64,000 bases of DNA from HyVt-443 sp964544655 (lineage in GTDB: Bacteria > Pseudomonadota > Gammaproteobacteria > Chromatiales > Chromatiaceae): positions 1 through 64,000 of the forward strand of contig CAZJCM010000003.1 in assembly GCA_964544655.1 (NCBI GenBank). Reading direction: 5' to 3'. The notes below the pieces were generated by a model. It was not told where the DNA came from. It worked only from the letters and a program-made list of their open reading frames with translations, and did no database searches. Both the position numbers and the translations under genes were made by a program. How positions within the stretch are numbered: position 1 is the stretch's first letter; each line of letters starts with the position of its first letter. Positions 53,615-62,374 of the stretch are shown here, in pieces.

Positions 53615-54085
53615 ATGCATTTCACCAGGCCCCTGTTGCAGGCCCTGCTCGTTGTCGCCTCGTTCATTTCCGCCGGCGCGCACGCCGCCGAACCTGGGCC
53701 GCTCTCCAGCTACCAGCCAGAGCTCAGCGCCAGGATGACCGCACTGCTGCGCCAGGCCGATCCGGCGCGGGGCGAAGCGCTGTTCATGCGCAAATGTTCA
53801 TCCTGTCACGACCATGAAAAGAGCGGCGGGCACGGCAAGGGCCCCCACCTGTGGAACGTCATGGGACGCAAGGCCGGCAGCATTGCCGGATTCGACTTCT
53901 CCAAGGCGATGAAGAACTCCGGGCACACCTGGACCTTCGCCACTCTCAACTACTACCTGACCCGTACCGACCGGGCCGTCCCAGGACTGGCCATGGAGTT
54001 CCGAGGCCTGCGACGAGACAAGGATCGCGCCGCCCTGATCTCTTTTCTCCGCACCCTGAATGACAATCCACCGAACCTGCCATGA
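53615..54085 (+). CDS. Periplasmic class I cytochrome c
   Basis: Soluble monohaem electron carrier of 156 residues. A signal peptide (residues ~1-24, ending AGAHA) exports it. The haem site is CSSCHDH near residues 66-72; the GPHLWNVMGRKAG segment and the axial-Met region PGLAMEFRGLRRDKDRAALI match the cytochrome c2/mitochondrial type. It is alone after pntB with a 153-base gap. Its partner oxidase or sulfur enzyme is not in the window. Confidence 0.9.
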   Translation: MHFTRPLLQALLVVASFISAGAHAAEPGPLSSYQPELSARMTALLRQADPARGEALFMRKCSSCHDHEKSGGHGKGPHLWNVMGRKAGSIAGFDFSKAMKNSGHTWTFATLNYYLTRTDRAVPGLAMEFRGLRRDKDRAALISFLRTLNDNPPNLP

Positions 54086-54141
54086 TCCATCAAAGGCTGA
54101 CACGCAGCGGGCGTGGCGCCGGATTTGACCAGTGACAGCGG

Positions 54142-54753
54142 TTATCGATACTCCAGCAGATAGATAACCACCCCCAAGCCGATCAGAGCCACCTCGGCCA
54201 GGCTGATCCATAGCAGAATATAGGTGATACGCCGTGCCGACGGCTTCATCGGCAGCCACATCCGGCGCATATACCAGCGCCAGGGCGGGAATCCCGACCA
54301 GCGTTTCCAGCGCACCAGCCAGGCCTGCAGATCCTCGGCCCATTTCACCAGGCTCTGGTCCACCTCATGCAGCCGCGCCTCACGGGTTTGCGGATCATGC
54401 CTGCTGTAATCTTCGACGATGGTCATCTTCGATCCGATGGACGACGCTTCGACCGCAAACCGGGTGCTCGCCTTGAGACCGTCATGATAATGGATGATGA
54501 TACCATCCGGCTGAGCCTCGGCGGAGAGCTCCAGATCGATCTCCAGGGCCGGCTCACGACTCAGGTTCCGTCCCTGGAAGTGAAATCGCCCCTCGCCCAG
54601 TGGTTGCCACTGTTTGAATTCCAGATAGGGGTTGATCCGCAGCAGACGCTCCACATCCTGACAGAAAGCAATCAGCTCGGAAGGGGGCAGAGGCACGTTG
54701 AAAGCGGCCCAGGCCCGATCTTCCTCCGCAGCCGCCACACCACGCTCATCCAT
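54142..54753 (-). CDS. SRPBCC-like protein with C-terminal membrane helix
   Basis: Protein of unknown function, 203 residues. Residues ~13-150 have the spacing of a START/SRPBCC lipid- or ligand-binding fold (FNVPLPPSELIAFCQDVERL then RINPYLEFKQWQ, and GIIIHYHDGLKASTRFAVE); this is a by-eye judgement. Residues ~175-200 form one membrane helix (ITYILLWISLAEVALIGLGV). The gene overlaps the end of the upstream usp gene by eight bases, so the two are translationally coupled. Confidence 0.6.
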   Translation of the reverse strand: MDERGVAAAEEDRAWAAFNVPLPPSELIAFCQDVERLLRINPYLEFKQWQPLGEGRFHFQGRNLSREPALEIDLELSAEAQPDGIIIHYHDGLKASTRFAVEASSIGSKMTIVEDYSRHDPQTREARLHEVDQSLVKWAEDLQAWLVRWKRWSGFPPWRWYMRRMWLPMKPSARRITYILLWISLAEVALIGLGVVIYLLEYR

Positions 54754-55210
54754 TGGGATAGGGCACGATCAGCAACGGCACCGGCAGCGCCCGGACCAGA
54801 GGTTCAAGCAACATGCGTGAGCGGATCCCGGATTTCCCCTTGGGCCGTGGCGATCCCATCACCACCAGATCATAGTCACTCTCCCGGCAACTGTTGAGCA
54901 GGCAGTCATTCGGCTTGCCCAGGAGCACACTCTTGCGGTAACCAATGCCCTTCTCCTCCGCCCGGGACTGCACCCGCTCACAGTGCTCCTCGACCTCCCG
55001 CCCCAGTTCGGACTCCAGATAGCGGGCATAGCGGTCACGGGAGACTCCGTTGTTCAACCAATCATCACCCATCATGCCCTTCCACAGATCAGGCACCACG
55101 ATCAGATGGTGCAAGGTGGTCTGTTGTGACGACAACTCAATCGCCATGCGCTCGGCGGCCTGCGCCCCCTCGGTACCATGGCTCGATAACAAAATATTTT
55201 TCAAATTCAT
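54746..55210 (-). CDS. Universal stress protein (UspA family)
   Basis: UspA-domain protein of 154 residues, cytoplasmic. It starts MNLKNILLSSHGTEGAQAAER. The nucleotide-binding type glycines lie in LVVMGSPRPKGKSGIRSRML, and the C-terminus PLVRALPVPLLIVP is typical. The ATG at 55210 is used; a TTG nine codons upstream falls in the terminator hairpin. The terminator just before it suggests that expression depends on read-through or a separate start. Confidence 0.88.
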   Translation of the reverse strand: MNLKNILLSSHGTEGAQAAERMAIELSSQQTTLHHLIVVPDLWKGMMGDDWLNNGVSRDRYARYLESELGREVEEHCERVQSRAEEKGIGYRKSVLLGKPNDCLLNSCRESDYDLVVMGSPRPKGKSGIRSRMLLEPLVRALPVPLLIVPYPNG

Positions 55211-55218
55211 TTCACACC

Positions 55219-55247
55219 AAAAAACCAGCGCCCCCAAACGGGGGCGC
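55219..55247 (-). terminator. Intrinsic terminator/attenuator before usp
   Basis: GCGCCCCC and GGGGGCGC form a perfect 8-bp GC stem with a four-base loop (55247-55228 on the minus strand), followed by TGG and six T (55224-55219). It ends only nine bases before the usp ATG. Confidence 0.8.
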
Positions 55248-55272
55248 CAGCCATCTCTACGACGATATCATC

Positions 55273-55401
55273 TCAATAGCTGATATAGACAAAAAAGGCG
55301 ATCGCCAGGGAAATCAACAGCGCCATGAAATCTTCTTTCCGGTCACTGCCAAAGATGGAGAGGGCCGAACCCCGATCAAATTTCTTCTGTTCTTCACTCA
55401 T
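55273..55401 (-). CDS. Small membrane protein (42 aa) next to sulfate exporter
   Basis: A 42-residue protein that I do not recognise. It begins MSEEQKKFDRGSALSIFGSD, a charged cytoplasmic part, and ends MALLISLAIAFFVYISY, a single membrane helix reaching the C-terminus. It has a good ribosome-binding site (AAGAGGT, seven bases before the ATG), a TGA stop, and lies 10 bases after the exporter stop and before a strong terminator. That position makes it the second gene of a two-gene operon. It could be a small accessory subunit of the transporter. Confidence 0.75.
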   Translation of the reverse strand: MSEEQKKFDRGSALSIFGSDRKEDFMALLISLAIAFFVYISY

Positions 55402-55411
55402 GGCACACCTC

Positions 55412-56989
55412 TTAAACTGTTTCTGAAACCAGCATCAACACGACGATCAGCGACAGAACGGCCTTACCCAGGCCCACCACCGCACCAATCACAGCCGGTT
55501 GTCCACCGGCCTGCTTCATCGACGAGACCGTGATCTGCATGCCCAGTCCAACCAGACCAAAGGCAAACAGCCATGTGATCCATTTGCGGAACGCCTTCAC
55601 CTTCTTCGCCGTATGCCGCACCGCCTTGTGCGCCCCCTTGAGGATATGGTTCGCCTCTTTGGACAGGAGTCTGGCATTCACCAGACCACGCAGCGCATCA
55701 TCGTCGTCGATGGTCATAATCTTGCCGTTCTCCACCAGCCGTTGCAGCGCAGCCTTGCGATTCTCACGCTGCACCTTAGACGCCTCGGCCTGCAGGATGG
55801 CGATCTGATCCGCCTTCAGCAGCTTGCTCTCCTTGAAGCCGGACTCCGGGGTATTGCCGAAATACTTCCCCTTATAGTGGTTGGCCGGGGCAAAGATACC
55901 GGTGCTGGAAAGGGCGAACATCAGGATGAAGCCGATGACGAACACCGGGAACTTCTCGAAGATCACCCGCCCCACATTGACCTGCTCGGCACTCTCTTCC
56001 CGCTTCACATACCAGACCGCCAGCCACAACACGATGATCGGCAGCACCAGCACCCGGGTGATGTTGAAGATTTCAGCCACCTTCAGGGTCTCGATCCCAT
56101 CCGGCTGATAGGCCAGCGCGGCACCCGCGACCTGGGCCGAGTTGAGAATACCGGTGCCGGCCCAGGCACCGAACTGGACGTAGGACATGTTGAACAGGTT
56201 ACCTACGATGGGAAACACAAACATACAGCCGACACCCCACAGCAGAATGGTGCCGATGGTGTAGGCGATCTCCACCGACTTGGCCTGCACTACAGGTGCA
56301 GAAGCCACCGTGGCCGAAACACCGCACACCCCCATACCGGCGGACAACACCCCGCCCATGGAGTTGGGAATCTTCATCCGCGCACCGAGCCAGAGAACGG
56401 TGCCCACGGAACCCAGCACGAACACGCCGATCATGATGATGGAGAGGCCACCCAGGTTCTTCAACTCGGCTGCGCTATACAGTGTGCCGAGCAGGATGAC
56501 CCCGGTCTTCAGGCCCAGCCGCGACAGTCGCACGCCGTTCTCGGCCCATTTTGGCACGCCGAACACGTTGACCACGACGATACCCACCACGATGCCGATC
56601 ACCACGTAGTTGAGACCAAGGAGCTTATGGATGTATTTGCCGGTATCGCCCACTTTGCCCATGGCATGGCTGATCACCGCAACTTCCGGCGCCACGAACC
56701 AGCGCACCAACATGGCAATGAGCAGGATGAACATGGCACCGGCAATGGAAGACGAATAATAGTCCCAGTGCCCCTCGCGATGCGCACCGAACAGCTGCCA
56801 CACACCTATCACCACGGAGAGGACGCCGAAATAGAGGGGGATACTGCTCAGCTCGGATGTGTACTTGTATTTCGCCCCACCAAGATGGTCGATATAGGGG
56901 GCCATTAGACCGCTGCTTGCCAGAAACCAAATGGCAAGCATGATGAGACCCACGATCAATAGCGCGGGTGATTTCTTGGTATAAACCAT
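55412..56989 (-). CDS. Putative sulfate exporter family transporter (YeiH/PF03601 type)
   Basis: Inner-membrane protein of 525 residues with about 10-11 helices. YeiH-type signatures are LGLKTGVILLGTLYSAAEL, SAGMGVCGVSATVASAPVVQ, and NSAQVAGAALAYQ. E. coli YeiH has about 349 residues; the extra length comes partly from an N-terminal block and from a hydrophilic, charged insertion at ~375-465 (KADQIAILQAEASKVQREN and following) before the last two helices. The substrate is not proven for the family. The ATG has AGAGGAG upstream. Confidence 0.8.
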   Translation of the reverse strand: MVYTKKSPALLIVGLIMLAIWFLASSGLMAPYIDHLGGAKYKYTSELSSIPLYFGVLSVVIGVWQLFGAHREGHWDYYSSSIAGAMFILLIAMLVRWFVAPEVAVISHAMGKVGDTGKYIHKLLGLNYVVIGIVVGIVVVNVFGVPKWAENGVRLSRLGLKTGVILLGTLYSAAELKNLGGLSIIMIGVFVLGSVGTVLWLGARMKIPNSMGGVLSAGMGVCGVSATVASAPVVQAKSVEIAYTIGTILLWGVGCMFVFPIVGNLFNMSYVQFGAWAGTGILNSAQVAGAALAYQPDGIETLKVAEIFNITRVLVLPIIVLWLAVWYVKREESAEQVNVGRVIFEKFPVFVIGFILMFALSSTGIFAPANHYKGKYFGNTPESGFKESKLLKADQIAILQAEASKVQRENRKAALQRLVENGKIMTIDDDDALRGLVNARLLSKEANHILKGAHKAVRHTAKKVKAFRKWITWLFAFGLVGLGMQITVSSMKQAGGQPAVIGAVVGLGKAVLSLIVVLMLVSETV

Positions 56990-57340
56990 GATTTCTCCTC
57001 TGGTGTTTCTTCAATTATTCGTGACCATTCCAACAGCTATGGCATAAACGCTCAGACCCTGTGCGTCACAAGACGCAACGGAGTACAGAAGACGCTGCTG
57101 ACAAGCCAAAGTGGTGCTGGACGACTACGATTATTTGTTGTTGTTCTCGTTGCAGACCGGGACTACCGGCCGATGCGCAGGACTACGCAAGGGTTCAATG
57201 CATATATGGCGCCTCCTCACCCGTATAGCGATGCAGGTGTTTATCTGATCAAGCTCGAAGAAGAAACGTGTGATAGAGCAATTTTATTCCATCCAAAAAA
57301 ATAAATATTGCTCAGCGGGAGGATCTGGGGGTTCGACCGC
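56990..57340. other. Intergenic region between exporter gene and anti-sigma gene
   Basis: This 351-base gap presumably contains the exporter promoter. I see a small perfect hairpin, TGCGTC-ACAA-GACGCA (57062-57077), and an AT-rich segment at 57275-57310, but no clear gene, promoter or terminator. Confidence 0.4.
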
Positions 57341-58123
57341 TCACACCACACAGGGCGTGCTCGCATCGCGCGCCTGTTGCAGCGCCATCATGGCACGGCC
57401 ATCCATGGTTCTGTGCGACCGGGTCATACGCTGGACCACGCGGGCAATCTGCTGCAGCCGCTGTGGGTCCATGCGAGGCGCCAACAGATAATAGGCAGCA
57501 CCGCGAACCTGCCAGCCATAGATCTGATAACCGCCGTAGGCAAAGGTATCGATCGCCTTGCCGGAGCGGCGGCTGTCATCTTTGAACACGACCAGGCTCA
57601 CCCGGCATCCATGGGGGCCGCGATACCCCACATGCAATCCCTTCTGGGACTGGAAAGAGACGGGACGAATGCCATCGTAACTGAGGCCAGCCCGGGACAG
57701 GTCAGGAACATAGGCATCCAGTTGCAGCCGTTTCAGACTGCTTTTCAGTAGCTCTCCGGAGGCGCCGGCTTTTTCCGCGTGGCCGCCGCTGAGCCAACCG
57801 TTATGGGCGACCACGGCCTGCGCCACCAGATCCGGCGGCAACGCCCTCTCCTCAAAGAGCTGCCATCCGCTGAACAGGGCCATGAATAGAAACAGCGCGG
57901 CAACCAGCCCTCTGCGCCGATAACCTGCGGGCTTGAGCCGAATGGGCTCAGGGCAGGGCTGGCGTAAATCGAACAGTGTGGATTTGAGCCTGCTCAGCTC
58001 TGCCACCCGCCGCGCCAGACCGGGATCCTGCGCCAACTGTTCTGCCACCTGCGCGGTCTCTGCCGGTGTCAGTTCACCATCGACATAGGCATTCAATGTT
58101 TCCCATTCGACATCGCCACTCAC
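57341..58123 (-). CDS. Membrane anti-sigma factor without zinc motif
   Basis: Probable partner that sequesters the adjacent ECF sigma factor, 260 residues. Residues ~1-50 resemble an anti-sigma domain (ETLNAYVDGELTPAETAQVA), but the HxxxCxxC zinc motif is absent. One membrane helix lies at ~72-89 (GLVAALFLFMALFSGWQLF), and the ~170-residue C-terminal part would be periplasmic. The start is GTG at 58123, overlapping the sigma gene stop (GTGA). Confidence 0.8.
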   Translation of the reverse strand: MSGDVEWETLNAYVDGELTPAETAQVAEQLAQDPGLARRVAELSRLKSTLFDLRQPCPEPIRLKPAGYRRRGLVAALFLFMALFSGWQLFEERALPPDLVAQAVVAHNGWLSGGHAEKAGASGELLKSSLKRLQLDAYVPDLSRAGLSYDGIRPVSFQSQKGLHVGYRGPHGCRVSLVVFKDDSRRSGKAIDTFAYGGYQIYGWQVRGAAYYLLAPRMDPQRLQQIARVVQRMTRSHRTMDGRAMMALQQARDASTPCVV

Positions 58124-58698
58124 GATTCGACCCCCACAACCTGCAGCCTGGTCAGTGGAGGCTTTTCCCTGTGCAATTCATCCAGCAGGAGTTGTCGCGC
58201 CCGGCTGACCCGGCTCATCACGGTTCCCACAGGAACGCTCAACAGATCGGCTGCCTCCCGGTAACTGAAACCCAGCATGTCGATCAGCACCATGATCTCA
58301 TGATGGTCACGGCTCAACCGATCCATTGCACTCTGCACAGTCAGCTGATCGATCAGGGCATCGTCATTGGATATGGCAAACTGCAGGGGGACCACCTTCC
58401 CATCCCAATCCCCCTCAGTGGCACACTGCTCCAGACTGATCAGATCCTCCCGCTCCCGCCGCACCTCGTCCAGATGCGCATTGCGCAATATCTTGAACAA
58501 CCAGCTACGATAGGCCGGCTCGTCCCGGGGAACCCGCTTGGCGGCCAGCGCTTTCAAGGCACAGGTCTGCACCAGGTCACGCGCCTGCTCCTGGTTGTGG
58601 GTGAGACTGAAGGCATAGCCATAGAGCCGATCGAGATAACCCTCTATCCGCCGCCGGGCCGATTGCTGACAGACTTTTTTGCAAAACAGGGAACTCAT
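58120..58698 (-). CDS. ECF-type RNA polymerase sigma factor
   Basis: Alternative sigma factor of 192 residues. Region 2 shows YLDRLYGYAFSLTHNQEQAR, DLVQTCALKAL and YRSWLFKILRNAHLDEVRR; region 4 shows SRDHHEIMVLIDMLGFSYRE and AADLLSVPVGTVMSRVSRAR. The ATG at 58698 is the likely start; another ATG at 58719 adds seven residues, and neither has a clear ribosome-binding site. It is cotranscribed and coupled with the anti-sigma gene. Its regulon cannot be read from the window. Confidence 0.92.
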   Translation of the reverse strand: MSSLFCKKVCQQSARRRIEGYLDRLYGYAFSLTHNQEQARDLVQTCALKALAAKRVPRDEPAYRSWLFKILRNAHLDEVRREREDLISLEQCATEGDWDGKVVPLQFAISNDDALIDQLTVQSAMDRLSRDHHEIMVLIDMLGFSYREAADLLSVPVGTVMSRVSRARQLLLDELHREKPPLTRLQVVGVES

Positions 58699-58837
58699 CG
58701 GTTGAACTCTAGGTGACATTGCCAAAAGTAGCAAGACTGTAACCCTGGCCCAAACACCCACCAGCCGAGTGATGGAACAATCCATCAGCAGGTATACTGC
58801 ATCATCTGTAAAATCAAGGCGTGAAGACTGCGACCGG

Positions 58838-59926
58838 ATGAACGAGCCCCACCAGATCACCAATGAGCCCGCACTGAGCATCGTCATCCCGACCATCGAT
58901 GAGGCGGCGACGCTGCCGCATCTGCTGGGGCAACTGCAGAATCAGCAGGCCGTCCGCATGGAGGTGATAGTGGCGGACGGCGGCTCGACGGACTCCACCC
59001 GCAGTATCGCCCGGGAAATGGGTGCCCGCATCGTGCAAACGGCGCCGGGCCGAGGCCGGCAGATGAACCGTGCAGTAGCGGCCTGTAACGGCAAATGGCT
59101 GCTGTTTCTGCACGCGGACTCCAGACTCACCGATACGCGGCAACTCGCCTCTGCCCTGGAGGCCCTGCAGCAGCGCATACAGTCTCAGGGAAATGACCGG
59201 GTGGCCGGCCACTTCCGCCTCCGCTTCAGCCAGCAGGAGGGCGGCCGTCGACGCGCCTACCGTTACTATGAGAAAAAGAGCGAACTCAACCGGCCGGAGT
59301 GCACCAATGGCGATCAAGGCTTTCTGTTGAGCCACCGCTTTTTTCTGCAACTGGGCGGTTTCGATGAAAGCCTCTGGTTCCTCGAGGACCAGCGGCTGGC
59401 CGAAAAGATCCGCAGCCAGGGAACCTGGATCACCCTGTCCGGTGAGATCATCACATCGGCCCGACGGTTCGAGCAGGAAGGTATGCTGCGGCGCATGATC
59501 CTGTCAGCGCTGATCATGAATTTCCACAGCATCGGCCTGGATGAGTTCTTCCAGCGGGCAGGCAGCGTCTACCGCAATCAGACGGAAACGGGCAGGCTCT
59601 GTATGAGCCCCATCTTTCGTCTGATCCGGGAACTCAACCGGGAGGCCGGCATGGCCGAAGCCCTACGCCGCTGGCAGGCCACCGGACGCTACGTATGCAG
59701 CCACGCCTGGCAGCCGTTTTTCTGGCTCGACGTGACACTGCAACCCCTGCTGGGACGGCGCCGCCCTTTTCTGTGGCTGCATGACCGCCTGCTCCAACCG
59801 GTAATCGGTCTGCCACCCTTCACCACCGTCAGCGCAGCGCTGACCTGGATCTGGTTCCGTCTCAGCGGACTGACCTTCAGACTGCTGGAACAGGGGTGCC
59901 TCAGGCAGCCTCCAACAGCGCATTGA
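58838..59926 (+). CDS. Family 2 glycosyltransferase (TIGR04283-like)
   Basis: Cytoplasmic or peripheral GT2 enzyme of 362 residues. It starts with EPALSIVIPTIDEAATLPHL, then VIVADGGSTDSTRSIAREMG, PGRGRQMNRAVAACNGKWLL and FLHADSRL, the pattern of the TIGR04283 (selenodomain/arsenosugar-associated) group; NGDQGFLLSHRFFLQLGGF follows. The C-terminal ~120 residues are an extra Trp-rich region. It is divergent from the sigma gene, and its last 26 bases overlap the end of the convergent icd gene. Confidence 0.85.
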   Translation: MNEPHQITNEPALSIVIPTIDEAATLPHLLGQLQNQQAVRMEVIVADGGSTDSTRSIAREMGARIVQTAPGRGRQMNRAVAACNGKWLLFLHADSRLTDTRQLASALEALQQRIQSQGNDRVAGHFRLRFSQQEGGRRRAYRYYEKKSELNRPECTNGDQGFLLSHRFFLQLGGFDESLWFLEDQRLAEKIRSQGTWITLSGEIITSARRFEQEGMLRRMILSALIMNFHSIGLDEFFQRAGSVYRNQTETGRLCMSPIFRLIRELNREAGMAEALRRWQATGRYVCSHAWQPFFWLDVTLQPLLGRRRPFLWLHDRLLQPVIGLPPFTTVSAALTWIWFRLSGLTFRLLEQGCLRQPPTAH

Positions 59927-62129
59927 AGGTTGCACTGGGGCGCATCGCCTGGGTCAACTTGCCCGGGCCCGGATGGTAGTAACCACCCAGGTCCACGCTA
60001 TGGCCCTGGGCCGCATTCAATTCAGCGACAATCTTCTCCTCGTTCTCAGCCAGGGCCTTGGCCAGCTTGGCGAAACGCTGCTGCAGCACCTTGTCTTCGT
60101 CCTGCCCGGCCAGTGCCTCCGCCCAATACAGGGCCAGGTAGAAATGGCTGCCCCGGTTATCCAGCTCATTGACCACCCTGGAAGGGGATTTGTTGTTCTC
60201 CAGGAGCTTGCCGGTGGCCTGGTCCAAGGTCCGCGCCAGGATGCCGGCGGTCTCGTTGCCGGTGACGCTGCTCAAATGCTCCAGCGACGCAGCCAGGGCC
60301 AGGAACTCACCCAGAGAGTCCCAGCGCAGGTGCCCCTCTTCGACGAACTGCTGGACATGCTTGGGTGCGGAGCCGCCGGCCCCGGTCTCGAACAGGCCGC
60401 CCCCCTTCATCAGCGGCACGATGGAGAGCATCTTGGCGCTGGTGCCCACCTCGAGGATGGGGAACAGGTCGGTATTGTAATCACGCAGCACGTTGCCGGT
60501 GACGGAAATGGTGTCCTTGCCCGCCTTCATCCGCTCCAGGGAGAAGCGCGTGGCCTCCTCCGGGGACATGATGTGGAGCTCCAGCCCGCTGGTGTCGTGA
60601 TCCTGCAGATAGCGTTTCACCTTCTGGATCAGTTGGGCGTCATGGGCCCGTGTCTCATCCAGCCAGAACACCGCAGGGGCACCGGTGGCCCGGGCCCGGG
60701 TGATGGCCAGCTTGACCCAATCCTGGATCGGCAGATCCTTCACCTGGCAACTGCGCCAGATGTCCCCCTCCTCCACCGGCTGCTCCAGCAGCGTGTTGCC
60801 GCCGGCGTCGACGATGCGGATGGTGCCCGTCCCCGGCGCCTCGAAGGTCTTGTCATGTGAGCCGTACTCCTCCGCCTTTTGCGCCATCAGACCGACATTG
60901 GGCACGGTGCCCATGGTGGCGGGATCGAAGGCGCCATGCTCCTTGCAGAAGCTGATCACCTCCTGGTACACGCCGGCATAGCTGCCATCGGGAATCACGA
61001 ACTTGGTATCGTGCAGCTTGCCGTCCGGCCCCCACATCTTGCCGGAGGAGCGAATGGCCGCCGGCATCGAGGCATCGATGATCACATCGCTGGGCACATG
61101 GAGATTGGTGATCCCCTTGTCCGAGTTGACCATGGCCAGTTCCGGCCGGTTGGCGTAGCAGGCCTGGATATCGGCCTCGATCTCGGCCCGCTGCTGCTCC
61201 GGCAGATCGGCGATCTTGGCCAGGAGATCGCCCAGGCCGTTGTTGGGGTTGACCCCCAACTGCTCGAACAGGGCGGCATGCTTTTCCAGCACATCCTTGA
61301 AGAAGACAGAGACCGCCTGGCCGAAGATGATCGGGTCCGAGACCTTCATCATGGTGGCCTTCAGGTGCAGGGAGAAGAGGATATCCTGTGCCTTCGCATC
61401 TTCGATCTGCTGTTCGAGGAACTCACGCAACGCCCGCCGGCTCATGTAGGTCGCATCGACCACTTCACCGGCCAGCAGCGGGTAGCTGTCTTTCAACAGG
61501 GTTACATTCCCCTCCGTATCGACGAACTCGATTTTCGCCTCCGTCGCCTGATCGAGGGTGATCGATTTCTCATTGGAGCGGAAGTCGCCCGCCGCCATAT
61601 GGGCGACATGGGATTTCGAGGTGGCGCTCCACTCCCCCATGGAGTGGGGATTCTTCCGCGCATAGTTCTTCACTGCGGGGGGCGCCCGGCGGTCGGAGTT
61701 GCCCTCCCGCAATACCGGGTTTACCGCGCTGCCCAGGATCTTGGCGTAGCGCGCCTTGATCTCCCGCTCTTGGTCGTTCTGCGGCTCCTGCGGGTAGTCC
61801 GGGATATCGTAGCCCTGGGCCTGCAGTTCCGCGATCGCAGCCTTCAACTGGGGGATGGATGCGCTGATATTGGGCAGCTTGATGATATTGGCCAGCGGGT
61901 CCTGGGTGAGGGCCCCCAGCACGGCGAGGTCGTCGGTCTGTCTCTGCGCCTCGGTGAGATTATCCGGGAAATTGGCGATGATCCGGCCGGCAAGTGAGAT
62001 GTCCCTGGTCTCGATCTCGATACCGGACCCCTGGGTGAAGGCCTTGATGATAGGGAGCAGGGAGCAAGTCGCCAATGCGGGTGCCTCGTCGGTTATCGTA
62101 TAAACGATCTTCGATGTTTGATCTGTCAT
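59901..62129 (-). CDS. icd: Monomeric NADP-dependent isocitrate dehydrogenase
   Basis: Interconverts isocitrate and 2-oxoglutarate with NADP; in a reductive TCA cycle it would carboxylate 2-oxoglutarate. The protein has 742 residues, the normal size of the monomeric type and unrelated in length to the ~415-residue dimeric type. Signatures are KIVYTITDEAPALATCSLLP, LPNISASIPQLKAAI, the SDRRAPPAVKNYARKNPHSM region (positions ~132-151), LHLKATMMKVSDPIIFGQAV, and TGAPAVFWLDETRAHDAQLI. The ATG at 62129 (MTDQTSK) is preferred over 62138. It is followed upstream by the citrate-lyase-like gene on the same strand. Confidence 0.96.
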   Translation of the reverse strand: MTDQTSKIVYTITDEAPALATCSLLPIIKAFTQGSGIEIETRDISLAGRIIANFPDNLTEAQRQTDDLAVLGALTQDPLANIIKLPNISASIPQLKAAIAELQAQGYDIPDYPQEPQNDQEREIKARYAKILGSAVNPVLREGNSDRRAPPAVKNYARKNPHSMGEWSATSKSHVAHMAAGDFRSNEKSITLDQATEAKIEFVDTEGNVTLLKDSYPLLAGEVVDATYMSRRALREFLEQQIEDAKAQDILFSLHLKATMMKVSDPIIFGQAVSVFFKDVLEKHAALFEQLGVNPNNGLGDLLAKIADLPEQQRAEIEADIQACYANRPELAMVNSDKGITNLHVPSDVIIDASMPAAIRSSGKMWGPDGKLHDTKFVIPDGSYAGVYQEVISFCKEHGAFDPATMGTVPNVGLMAQKAEEYGSHDKTFEAPGTGTIRIVDAGGNTLLEQPVEEGDIWRSCQVKDLPIQDWVKLAITRARATGAPAVFWLDETRAHDAQLIQKVKRYLQDHDTSGLELHIMSPEEATRFSLERMKAGKDTISVTGNVLRDYNTDLFPILEVGTSAKMLSIVPLMKGGGLFETGAGGSAPKHVQQFVEEGHLRWDSLGEFLALAASLEHLSSVTGNETAGILARTLDQATGKLLENNKSPSRVVNELDNRGSHFYLALYWAEALAGQDEDKVLQQRFAKLAKALAENEEKIVAELNAAQGHSVDLGGYYHPGPGKLTQAMRPSATFNALLEAA

Positions 62130-62374
62130 TGTTATCATCTTCCTAAAAGTTCTACCCAGTTACGTATCGGCATATACCAGACGGCTTCAGTGCGACCACC
62201 ATCCGGCCTTCGCATCCAGTGCCAACGTCACGCCCCATTGCCTTGTAATTCATAAGACAATCACAAGCATAACGTACCTATTCTGTGCGAATCCAGCCAA
62301 AAAAGGGGAATCCCGTCATTTTGCAACGAGTGGTGAAAAATCAATCCTGGATAAAAAAACAGGCCTGTTGCAGC

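Noticed and set aside
57325..57345. GGTTCGACC-like sequence resembling a tRNA T-arm
   Set aside because: No acceptor stem, anticodon arm or second half of a cloverleaf could be built around it; no tRNA was found anywhere in the window.
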